Shown piece by piece: positions 1-6,394 of a stretch of 6,678 bases of DNA (within the stretch, counting starts at the first letter, position 1; each line of letters opens with the position of its first letter). Where the stretch lies: contig JABIUH010000339.1 of the NCBI GenBank assembly GCA_018701055.1, forward strand, positions 1 to 6,678, read 5' to 3'. The notes beneath the pieces are model-generated. The model saw only the letters and a program-made list of their open reading frames with translations, was not told the DNA's origin and made no database searches. Source of the DNA: Woeseia sp. GTDB lineage: Bacteria; Pseudomonadota; Gammaproteobacteria; Steroidobacterales; Woeseiaceae. The translations under genes were made by a program, and so were the position numbers.

Positions 1-837
1 CTTTTTTGTTTCGTTGCCTTCGTTATTTGGATTCTGCTGCGAATTGTCGTCGTTCATCCTCTGCTTTCACTGACTCGGCACGTCACCGAGATAAAACAAA
101 CGGGCGACATGAACAAGCTTCTCGAAATCGAACGAGATGACGAAATTGGTGAACTCGCGACGGCATTTTTCGCCATGCAAACAGCACTGCTTGAACGCGA
201 CGATGAAATTAAGGAGTCCGTGGCGAATCTCGAGTATCAAGCCACGCATGACGCACTCACCGGACTGCAGAATCGCAGGATACTGTACGAAATGCTGGAT
301 AAATTGAACGACGCCGACAGCATCGGTTACTGCATCTGCATAATGGATCTTGATGGCTTCAAGTCTGTAAATGATACCAGCGGACATGCCGCCGGAGACG
401 CACTACTCGTCCAAGTCGCTACCCTTCTCATAGAATCAGTTTATGACACGGACATCGTCATTCGGCTAGGCGGCGACGAGTTCGCATTGATCTTGCACGA
501 CTGTTCAGGCGATACAGCACAGCGCGTTTGCGAGCGAATTCGGAGAGGCGTGGAATCGCTGATGTTCTGCTGGGAAGGCATGCATCACCGAATAGGCGTT
601 AGTATCGGCGCTCTGTCGGTCTCAAACGCAGTCAGCAACGTGTCCGAAATATTGCAAATAGCGGATGCTGCCTGTTTTAGCGCCAAAGAACGCGGCAGGA
701 ACAATGTCTACATGGTTGCAGACGATGCTCCACGAGTTACCGAAGAACGACGAGAGCGACACTGGGCGAAACGACTCGCAACTGCTATAGAAGGGGATGA
801 GTTCCTATTGTTTACCCAAGCAATCGTGCCTCTATAA
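1..837 (+). CDS. Membrane-anchored HAMP-GGDEF fragment, the still-readable half of the broken gene (5' partial)
   Basis: This is the longest polypeptide the damaged locus can still encode: 278 residues in the window, with the N-terminal part beyond the left edge. It contains the end of a transmembrane helix, a HAMP domain and a whole GGDEF domain. The domain begins at THDALTGLQNRR (about 244-279), has DLDGFKSVND (346-375) with the metal-binding aspartate, and an intact GGDEF signature. It should therefore be able to convert two GTP to c-di-GMP at the inner membrane. The inhibitory I-site, normally RxxD five residues before GGDEF, reads YDTD, so product inhibition is probably lost. The ATG at 109 lies within the HAMP domain and is not the true start. 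After the GGDEF domain the protein would carry a short tail ending in the first residues of the EAL domain. Whether it is expressed or active cannot be seen. Confidence 0.6.
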   Translation, partial: LFCFVAFVIWILLRIVVVHPLLSLTRHVTEIKQTGDMNKLLEIERDDEIGELATAFFAMQTALLERDDEIKESVANLEYQATHDALTGLQNRRILYEMLDKLNDADSIGYCICIMDLDGFKSVNDTSGHAAGDALLVQVATLLIESVYDTDIVIRLGGDEFALILHDCSGDTAQRVCERIRRGVESLMFCWEGMHHRIGVSIGALSVSNAVSNVSEILQIADAACFSAKERGRNNVYMVADDAPRVTEERRERHWAKRLATAIEGDEFLLFTQAIVPL

Positions 838-1531
838 ACCCCACATCACTCAGATATCGAACAGCTCGAAATATTGGTGAGGCTACGCGATTACACGACC
901 AAAAAACTAATTCCCCAGGCGCTTTTATTCCGCCGGCAGAACGCTACAAGCTAAGCGCTAAAATTGATCGCTGGATCGTGACACAAGTAATCAAATACAT
1001 GACCGTATATGCAGAAGTATTCGACGACAATCGCGTGTATTGGGTCAATTTATCTGGCGCTTGTCTGTCCGATACAGAATTCACCAGTTTCCTAGAGTCA
1101 ACGATTCGCAACAGTGACATTGTGCCCGGCCGTCTGAATTTCGAAATTGCGGAGTCGTCGGCGGTGCAAAACCTTACGGACGTGGCGAAAGTTATGCATC
1201 GACTTAAGAAACTTGGATGTCAGTTCGCACTGGATGACTTTGGCACTGGATTTTCTTCATTCAACTATCTGCAATCATTGCCGATTGATTGCCTGAAAAT
1301 TGACGGATTGGTCATACGCAAAATCCTGCATAGTCCCATTGATCGAATGTATGTTAAATCGATTATTCATATTGCTCGAGAAATGAACATCACGACCATT
1401 GCCGAGTTTGTTGAACAGGATGATTTGATTGATGAGGTCCCGGCGTTAGGCGACAGGGATTCGCACTGAGCCAACCACAAGAGCTTATGCCGGCCATGCG
1501 AGAGTCTAGTTCGCAAAAGGCTGCTGGCTAA
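1..1531 (+). pseudogene. Broken HAMP-GGDEF-EAL cyclic-di-GMP turnover gene (5' end outside window)
   Basis: The reading frame is open from base 1. It starts inside a hydrophobic membrane segment (window residues 1-18), followed by a HAMP linker (HPL at about 55-63, DDEIGEL about 133-153), a short charged helix and a complete GGDEF domain (GGDEF at 469-483). An in-frame TAA at 835-837 interrupts the protein just after the typical EAL entry sequence IVPL. The same frame continues past the stop with EIL (868-876, the EAL signature) and VRLRD, until about 913. There the match moves to the frame of 915 (PGAFIPPAERYKL), which suggests one C lost from a C run. That frame carries VNLS, FEIAES, DDFGTGFSS, LKIDG and AEFVE, then fails after ALG (1443-1451). 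The end of the domain (RQGFALSQPQELMP) resumes in the frame of 1451/1454 and stops at TAA 1529-1531. Known GGDEF domains make and EAL domains degrade c-di-GMP. Lesions are seen directly; loss of EAL function is inferred. Confidence 0.88.
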
Positions 1532-1546
1532 TAGCGCCCATACAGG

Positions 1547-1565
1547 GTCAGAGTACGACTTTGAC
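1547..1565. repeat. Short hairpin between convergent genes, possible REP-like or weak terminator element
   Basis: GTCAGAG (1547-1553) pairs with CTTTGAC (1559-1565) around a 5-nt loop, giving a 7-bp stem with one G-T wobble. It sits in the 60-bp gap between the end of the broken GGDEF-EAL gene and the stop codon of the opposing lipoprotein gene, a usual place for a terminator or REP element. No T-tract follows on either strand, so it is a poor intrinsic terminator. The left arm and its flank (GGGTCAGAGTAC, 1545-1556) resemble, from memory, a motif often found beside REP-associated transposases in gammaproteobacteria. Confidence 0.3.
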
Positions 1566-1591
1566 GTAAAATCATTTGAACGGCCCGTCTA

Positions 1592-2185
1592 CTATTGTGA
1601 GACAACCCGATAGAACTCGGCCAAATCCGCGCTTGCTCTTTCCTGGTTATACCAATATATGAATTCCTTCGGCGTGGCTGATGTTGTTTGTAGCTTGACC
1701 ACGACCGCGCTTTTAAATGCTTCGAGTTGCTCGAGACTGATCTTGTAGTAGGCATCAATAACTTCGGCGAAGATCTTCTTATAAGAACTCGAACTCGCCC
1801 CAATGCTGTCATGAGTCCACCCATGGACATCCAACGGAATAGTCTGACCATCGGCTATTAAGTGAATCGTATCGTAGCCGCGCGGCTTTGCCGCCTCGCT
1901 TTCGAGGTGGTCGATGTCCCAGATTCCTAGCCACAAAAAATGCTCACGCGCTCCCATACGATTGATTTCGATTGCGCCTATCTGTACATACTCTCTAGCA
2001 TTCGCATCCGAAAAATACCTGTCCAGTGACATAATCAACGGCGTTCGAGCATTCGTGATGGTGACGGCTGTTTTATCATCCAGGCGCTCGGACACCATCG
2101 GCTGGGTTGCTGAGCATGCAGCGACCGCGATCAGAGCAATTAGACTGGCGATGAAGGAGCGAGGTTTATTCTTGTTATTATTCAT
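1592..2185 (-). CDS. Putative outer-membrane lipoprotein of unknown function
   Basis: The 197-residue protein starts with a lipoprotein signal peptide: a basic/polar N-region (residues 2-9), a hydrophobic core (about 11-22) and the lipobox VAAC, giving lipidated Cys24. The residue after the cysteine is Ser, not Asp, so sorting to the outer membrane is the default expectation. The mature part (about 174 residues) is mixed and soluble-looking with no further membrane segment. It includes an aromatic-rich stretch REHFLWLGIWDIDH about a third of the way along, a serine run (GASSSSYKK) and a WYNQERASADL segment near the C-terminus. I do not recognise the family. The ATG at 2185 is supported by the signal peptide directly after it; the ribosome site before it is weak (AGCGGG right against the start). 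The gene stands alone, convergent to the broken GGDEF-EAL gene and divergent from the beta-oxidation operon. No functional link to either is evident. Confidence 0.85.
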   Translation of the reverse strand: MNNNKNKPRSFIASLIALIAVAACSATQPMVSERLDDKTAVTITNARTPLIMSLDRYFSDANAREYVQIGAIEINRMGAREHFLWLGIWDIDHLESEAAKPRGYDTIHLIADGQTIPLDVHGWTHDSIGASSSSYKKIFAEVIDAYYKISLEQLEAFKSAVVVKLQTTSATPKEFIYWYNQERASADLAEFYRVVSQ

Positions 2186-2559
2186 CCCGCTAGAATGCCT
2201 GATAAACCCCGAACGTTAAACGGGTCTTCTGCAATAATTTGGCACGATTAATTACGATAATTGACATCATGTATACAGAAAACCCCTTGTTTTATAAGGT
2301 AATAATAAGCTATTCATTGGAATTGACTAATTTTTTCGGACGACCAGAAATTGCCGAATGCAGTTGAGCAGTTCCCATTTGAGCCATTGCGTATGCTGGG
2401 GGTGGTATGACCAAACAATTTGATATGGGCTTCTTCCTTAAGCAATGCCAAACTCTGCAAACAATAAATAGAGATCGGTATGTTCATTTTGATCGCTTCA
2501 CCAAAACGCGAGACGATTAGCGAGTTTCGCGACTACAGGAACCTCCGGGCAGAAAAATC
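2186..2559. other. 374-bp divergent intergenic region, no recognised gene
   Basis: This gap separates the 5' ends of the lipoprotein gene (-) and the fatty-acid operon (+), so promoters for both should lie here. The left half (about 2240-2340) is clearly AT-rich. A perfect TTGACA occurs at 2261-2266 on the + strand, but no -10 box lies at proper spacing. Two small + strand reading frames are present: 2407-2520 (37 codons, preceded by GGGGGTGG) and 2480-2563 (27 codons, its TGA overlapping the dehydrogenase ATG). Neither resembles a known protein. No convincing operator, riboswitch or terminator was found. Confidence 0.6.
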
Positions 2560-3777
2560 ATGAATCTAGGCATTACGGAAAGACTTCGTCCAATTCACGC
2601 GCGAGTCAAAACGTTCATAGATGAGCGCGTTATTCCGGTTGACGAAGAGTATCTTGCGCAGGTCAGCGTTGGCGACCGTTGGGATCAAAGTCCGAGACAA
2701 AAAGAAATTCTCGATGACCTGAAAAATGCCGCCAAAAAGGAACGGCTGTGGAATTTCTGGCTGACCGACAGCCCGCTCGGATTCGGCCTCACCACCGTCG
2801 AATATGCCTACCTCGCAGAAGAAACTGGACGCGCCTCTATTGCGGCCGAAGCTTTCAACTGCAGCGCGCCAGACACTGGCAACATGGAAGTATTGGAGCG
2901 GTTCGGCACTGCCGCTCAAAAAGAGGAATGGTTACAGCCATTGCTGAATGGCGAGATTCGCTCCGCCTATGCGATGACCGAGCCGGATGTTGCCTCCTCA
3001 GACGCAACCAACATCTCCACGAGTGCCCGTCTAGTGAATGGAGAGTGGCATATTAATGGCGAGAAAACCTACATATCGGGCGCTGGAGATAAACGCTGTA
3101 AAGTTATGATATGCATGGTTAAAACGGATGGTGAAAGTACCCGGCATCAGCAGCACTCGCAGATTCTAATTCCGATGAATGCGCCCGGTGTAGAAATTGT
3201 CCGGCCCATGCAGGTGTTTGCGATGGACGATGCACCGCATGGTCACATGCACATTCGCCTGAATGACGTTAGGGTCCCCGAGAGCAATATCATTCTAGGC
3301 CCCGGCCAGGGATTCAAAATTGCCCAGGGACGCTTAGGACCAGGGCGAATTCATCACTGCATGCGCGCGATCGGCATGGGCGAACGTGCGCTCGCACATA
3401 TGTGTAAACGCTCAATGTCACGGACCGCTTTTGGTAAGCCATTGGCGAAACTCGGTGGCAATTACGACAAAATCGCGGAGGCTCGCATCAATATCGATAT
3501 GGCCCGCTTGCTGACATTGCAGACCGCTCACATCATGGATACCGAGGGCGTTAAAGTCGCTCGTACCTGGATTTCGAAAATCAAAGCGAAGGTACCCAAC
3601 TTGGTCATTGGAGTAATAGATGATGCGATCCAGATGCATGGCGCAGCCGGAATATCACAGGACTTCCCGTTGGCGGCAATGTACATGCATGCAAGAACTC
3701 TGCGTTTGGCTGATGGACCCGACGAAGTTCACCGCATGGTGGTTGCAAGAGACGAACTCGGCAACTACGCCGAGTAA
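2560..3777 (+). CDS. Acyl-CoA dehydrogenase, ACAD10/11-like subgroup
   Basis: A 405-residue, full-length FAD-dependent acyl-CoA dehydrogenase. It would introduce the 2,3-double bond into an acyl-CoA (first beta-oxidation step) and pass electrons to ETF in the cytoplasm. Seen in order: an N-terminal helical domain (LWNFW at 63-67); the flavin/substrate signature AYAMTEPDVASSDATN (136-151), in the TEPxVASSDATN form typical of ACAD11-type enzymes; the beta domain with INGEKTYISGAGD; GPGRIHHCMR (260-269); RTAFGKPL (288-295); and near the C-terminus QMHGAAG and LADGPDEVH (383-391). By alignment with MCAD, Asp385 of that motif falls where the usual catalytic Glu sits. The ATG is chosen because the family-typical ITERLRPIHARVKTFI begins right after it. 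The ribosome site is weak: AGGA is about 19 nt upstream and nothing better is closer. First gene of the operon; the next gene starts 15 bp after its stop. The chain length and type of substrate are not predictable. Confidence 0.93.
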   Translation: MNLGITERLRPIHARVKTFIDERVIPVDEEYLAQVSVGDRWDQSPRQKEILDDLKNAAKKERLWNFWLTDSPLGFGLTTVEYAYLAEETGRASIAAEAFNCSAPDTGNMEVLERFGTAAQKEEWLQPLLNGEIRSAYAMTEPDVASSDATNISTSARLVNGEWHINGEKTYISGAGDKRCKVMICMVKTDGESTRHQQHSQILIPMNAPGVEIVRPMQVFAMDDAPHGHMHIRLNDVRVPESNIILGPGQGFKIAQGRLGPGRIHHCMRAIGMGERALAHMCKRSMSRTAFGKPLAKLGGNYDKIAEARINIDMARLLTLQTAHIMDTEGVKVARTWISKIKAKVPNLVIGVIDDAIQMHGAAGISQDFPLAAMYMHARTLRLADGPDEVHRMVVARDELGNYAE

Positions 3778-3792
3778 TGAAAGGGCATAGAC

Positions 3793-4287
3793 ATGCATAG
3801 GCGTATCAAAGCCGCTGACCTGCCCAGTCTGGTCGGCACCGTATTGGAGCCCTCCCCTTGGGTGGATATTACCCAAGAGCGGGTGAATCAGTTCGCGGAC
3901 GCAACCAACGATCATCAGTTCATCCATGTCGACCCTGAAAAGGCAGCCCAAACACCCTTTGGCGGCCCGATAGCACATGGTTTCCTGTCGTTGTCGTTGT
4001 TGTCTTACCTGAATGCCCAGACTGCGATATTGCCGAACAACACCGTCATGGGAATCAACTATGGCTCGGACAAAGTTCGTTATTTAATGCCGGTCCGAGT
4101 CGGCAAACGAATACGTTCACATCAAAAGATCATGGAAGTGTCAGAGAAAAGGCCGGGGCAATGGCTCATTAAGAATTCCATCAGCGTGGAAATTGAAGGT
4201 GAAACCACACCCGCGCTGATTGCCGAAATTTTATCGATGGTTATTGTCGGCGATGAACAACCGAACCACACAGGAAACCAGAAATGA
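3793..4287 (+). CDS. MaoC/NodN-like hot-dog enoyl-CoA hydratase (probably R-specific)
   Basis: A 164-residue single hot-dog protein of the MaoC dehydratase family, NodN-like subgroup. The hydratase-2 motif is clear: FADATNDHQFIHVDPEKA with Asp40 and His45 in the D-x4-H spacing of the catalytic pair, followed by FGGPIAHGFLSLSLL. Later family-typical segments are NYGSDKVRYLMPVRVGKRIR and a C-terminal EIEG...PALIAE strand. Characterised relatives (PhaJ, the hydratase part of MFE-2) hydrate trans-2-enoyl-CoA to (3R)-hydroxyacyl-CoA. Here it would act between the dehydrogenase upstream and the SDR downstream. A good Shine-Dalgarno (GAAAGGG at 3779-3785, 7 nt spacing) supports the ATG. Its stop codon overlaps the next start as ATGA, implying coupled translation and balanced amounts of hydratase and dehydrogenase. 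Some NodN-like proteins have no assigned reaction, so the function rests on motif and context. Confidence 0.88.
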   Translation: MHRRIKAADLPSLVGTVLEPSPWVDITQERVNQFADATNDHQFIHVDPEKAAQTPFGGPIAHGFLSLSLLSYLNAQTAILPNNTVMGINYGSDKVRYLMPVRVGKRIRSHQKIMEVSEKRPGQWLIKNSISVEIEGETTPALIAEILSMVIVGDEQPNHTGNQK

Positions 4288-5198
4288 CAATCAGATTGGA
4301 CGGCCAGGTGGCCATCGTGACGGGAGCCGGACAAGGTCTGGGCAGGTGTCACGCGCTGGCGCTAGCCGATCGCGGCGCGAAAGTCGTTGTAAATGACCTT
4401 GGCGGCGAAAACGGTGAATCTACGCAAGCGAAAGCCGTCGTCGCGGAGATTCGGGCTGCAGGTGGCGAAGCCATAGCGCACGGTGCAAATGTCGCAAACG
4501 AAGCTCAAGTTATCGACATGATCACTAAAGCCATGGCTGCGTGGGGCCGGGTCGACATCCTCATCAACAACGCTGGGATCTTACGCGATAAGACATTTTT
4601 GAAGATGTCGATGGAAGAATTTCGCCTCGTGATAGAGGTGCACTTGATCGGCACGGCCAATTGTACAAAAGCGGTTTGGGAGATCATGCGAGAGCAACAA
4701 TACGGTCGCATTGTTTGCACCACCTCAAGTTCCGGCCTATATGGCAATTTCGGACAGACAAATTACGGCGCCGCTAAGATGGCAATGGTCGGATTGATGA
4801 ATACGCTTCATCTTGAGGGCGCAAAGTACAACATTCACGTCAATTGCCTTGCGCCGACTGCGGGCACCGCGATGACAGATGGCCTGTTTCCACCTACCGT
4901 ATTCGATTTGCTCTCACCTGAGTCAGTGAGCCCGGCGGTCGTATTTCTTGCTGGTCCCGACGCACCAAGCCGTAAGGTACTCGGTGCAGGCGGAGGCAGC
5001 TTTGCTGTATTTAAAGGTTTCGAGACACAAGGGACGAATCTGCTCCCAGATAACGCCACGTCAGAGGGCATTGCGGACGCCTGGGAACAGATCAACGACG
5101 AAAGCGGCATGCAAGAGTTTACAGGCGGCTTCGAACAAACAACCAAATTTGCAACTAAGGCGGCCGAGAGTCTCGGCGTCGACCTATCTGAAAAATAA
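4284..5198 (+). CDS. MFE-2/HSD17B4-like short-chain dehydrogenase, probable (3R)-hydroxyacyl-CoA dehydrogenase
   Basis: A 304-residue short-chain dehydrogenase/reductase. The cofactor fold shows TGAGQGLG (13-20), an acidic residue Asp38 at the end of beta-2 (VVVNDLGG) that favours NAD over NADP, and NNAG (95-98). Active site: Ser148, Tyr161 and Lys165 within SSSGLYGNFGQTNYGAAK, a spacing and context nearly the same as the dehydrogenase domain of peroxisomal multifunctional enzyme 2. Another MFE-2-like trait is VHLIGTANCTKAVW (119-132). The protein is about 50 residues longer than simple FabG-type SDRs; the extra C-terminal part (about 245-304, FETQG...ADAWEQINDESG) matches the tail of the MFE-2 SDR domain. 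Predicted role: NAD-dependent oxidation of (3R)-hydroxyacyl-CoA to 3-ketoacyl-CoA. Translation begins inside the hydratase stop (ATGA), with AGGAAA at 4272-4277. Eukaryotic MFE-2 fuses this domain to a MaoC hydratase; here they are separate adjacent genes. Confidence 0.92.
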   Translation: MTIRLDGQVAIVTGAGQGLGRCHALALADRGAKVVVNDLGGENGESTQAKAVVAEIRAAGGEAIAHGANVANEAQVIDMITKAMAAWGRVDILINNAGILRDKTFLKMSMEEFRLVIEVHLIGTANCTKAVWEIMREQQYGRIVCTTSSSGLYGNFGQTNYGAAKMAMVGLMNTLHLEGAKYNIHVNCLAPTAGTAMTDGLFPPTVFDLLSPESVSPAVVFLAGPDAPSRKVLGAGGGSFAVFKGFETQGTNLLPDNATSEGIADAWEQINDESGMQEFTGGFEQTTKFATKAAESLGVDLSEK

Positions 5199-5212
5199 GT
5201 AGAGGAATACAC

Positions 5213-6394
5213 ATGCGACAAGCAGTCATAGTATCAACCGCCCGCTCGCCAATCGGCAAAGCGTTTCGCGGCGCGTTCAATAATACTGAGGCACCGACTT
5301 TGGGTGGCCACGCAGTAAGGCATGCAGTAGAACGAGCGGGTGTTGATCCTGCCGAAATTGACGACGTGATAATGGGTTGCGCGGTGCCGCAAGGCACGCA
5401 AGGACGAAATATTGCTCGGCAAATCGCTTTGTCGGCCGGCCTACCCGTAACGACCGCTGGCATGACGGTCGACCGGCAGTGTTCATCAGGAATGATGGCC
5501 ATTGCGACCGCCGCGAAATCAATCATCTCTGATAACGTCGATATCATGGTCGGCGGCGGAATTGAGTCGGTTAGCCTCCTTCAGAATGAACACTACAATT
5601 CCTATCGCGCGGCTGACCCACGTCTGGTGGAAATGCATGAACACATTTACATGTCGATGATCGACACCGCAGAAGTTGTGGCAAGTCGGTATGGAATTAG
5701 TCGCGAAGCGCAAGATGAATATGCGTTGCAAAGCCAGCAACGAACGGCAGCCGGTCAAGCGAGCGGTTATTTTGATGACGAAATTGTTCCGCTTCCCACG
5801 AATAAGGGCGTGATGAACAAAGAAACAAAAGAAATTTCTTTCGAAGATATTGTGCTCGAAAAGGACGAGGGAAACCGACCTTCCACTACGCTGGACGGAC
5901 TTGCCGGTCTGAAACCCGTGCGTGAAAATGGCGTCATAACGGCGGGTAATGCCAGTCAGTTATCTGACGGTGCCTCCGCTTGCGTTGTCATGGAAGCGAG
6001 CGTTGCCGAAAAACGTGGTCTTAGTCCGATGGGAATTTACCGTGGTACCGCCGTCGCCGGCTGCGAGCCTGATGAGATGGGAATCGGACCCGTATTTGCG
6101 GTGCCTAAATTACTCGAGCGAAATGGCTTGAAGATGGACGACATTGACTTGTGGGAATTGAATGAAGCCTTTGCCGTTCAGGTTCTGTATTGCCGCGACA
6201 AACTGGGCATTCCGAACGACATCCTCAACGTCAATGGCGGATCAATTTCGATTGGGCATCCCTTTGGTATGTCTGGTTCGCGTATGGTCGGCCACGCACT
6301 AATTGAAGGACGACGTCGCGGTGCTAAGTACGTTGTCTGCACGATGTGCATTGGCGGTGGACAAGGTGCCGCCGCATTATTCGAGGTAGCCTAA
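5213..6394 (+). CDS. Thiolase, 3-ketoacyl-CoA/acetyl-CoA C-acyltransferase
   Basis: A 393-residue thiolase, the usual family length. Catalytic features are complete: nucleophile Cys90 in VDRQCSSGMM, NEAF (317-320), His349 in SIGHPFGMSG and the second cysteine Cys379 in CTMCIGGGQG. The N-terminus (AVIVSTARSPIGKAFRGAF) is typical. It would cleave 3-ketoacyl-CoA with CoA to acetyl-CoA and a shortened acyl-CoA, the last step of the turn made possible by the three genes before it. Presence of both active-site cysteines and the GHP histidine argues for a working degradative or reversible thiolase, not an SCP2-like or decarboxylating relative. The ATG has a strong Shine-Dalgarno, AGAGGAA at 5201-5207, and lies 14 bp after the SDR stop. 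The TAA stop shares its last A with the next gene's ATG. Substrate preference (acetoacetyl-CoA versus longer chains) cannot be told from motifs, but the operon favours a beta-oxidation role. Confidence 0.94.
   Translation: MRQAVIVSTARSPIGKAFRGAFNNTEAPTLGGHAVRHAVERAGVDPAEIDDVIMGCAVPQGTQGRNIARQIALSAGLPVTTAGMTVDRQCSSGMMAIATAAKSIISDNVDIMVGGGIESVSLLQNEHYNSYRAADPRLVEMHEHIYMSMIDTAEVVASRYGISREAQDEYALQSQQRTAAGQASGYFDDEIVPLPTNKGVMNKETKEISFEDIVLEKDEGNRPSTTLDGLAGLKPVRENGVITAGNASQLSDGASACVVMEASVAEKRGLSPMGIYRGTAVAGCEPDEMGIGPVFAVPKLLERNGLKMDDIDLWELNEAFAVQVLYCRDKLGIPNDILNVNGGSISIGHPFGMSGSRMVGHALIEGRRRGAKYVVCTMCIGGGQGAAALFEVA

Noticed and set aside
109..111. ATG at 109 as start of the GGDEF protein
   Set aside because: The frame is open to base 1 and encodes a membrane helix and the first half of a HAMP domain before this codon, so it is an internal methionine.
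835..917. Programmed stop readthrough or ribosomal frameshifting in the GGDEF-EAL gene
   Set aside because: One programmed event might be argued for, but the locus needs a stop readthrough and two different frame changes, the last with missing residues; decay is simpler.
978..1469. Stand-alone EAL protein starting at GTG 978
   Set aside because: The domain clearly begins earlier: EIL at 868-876 and PGAFIPPAERY at 915-947 lie upstream in two frames, and its end (QGFALSQP) lies in a third frame. This is a fragment of the broken gene, not a gene of its own.
2261..2266. Perfect TTGACA as a -35 box
   Set aside because: No acceptable -10 hexamer at 15-19 bp; the nearest TATAAG (2293-2298) is 26 bp away. 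It is also about 290 bp from the operon start.
2285..2299. CCTTG/TAAGG hairpin as a terminator
   Set aside because: Four Watson-Crick pairs plus a wobble, no T-tract, and it lies upstream of both flanking genes.
2507..2531. Inverted repeat CGCGA...TCGCG as an operator for the operon
   Set aside because: Only 5-bp arms separated by 15 bp with no extension; expected by chance in a region of this size.
4835..5547. Long open frames on the - strand opposite the SDR and thiolase genes
   Set aside because: They are antisense to well-supported enzymes with full catalytic motifs, lack family features, and are explained by codon-bias shadowing.
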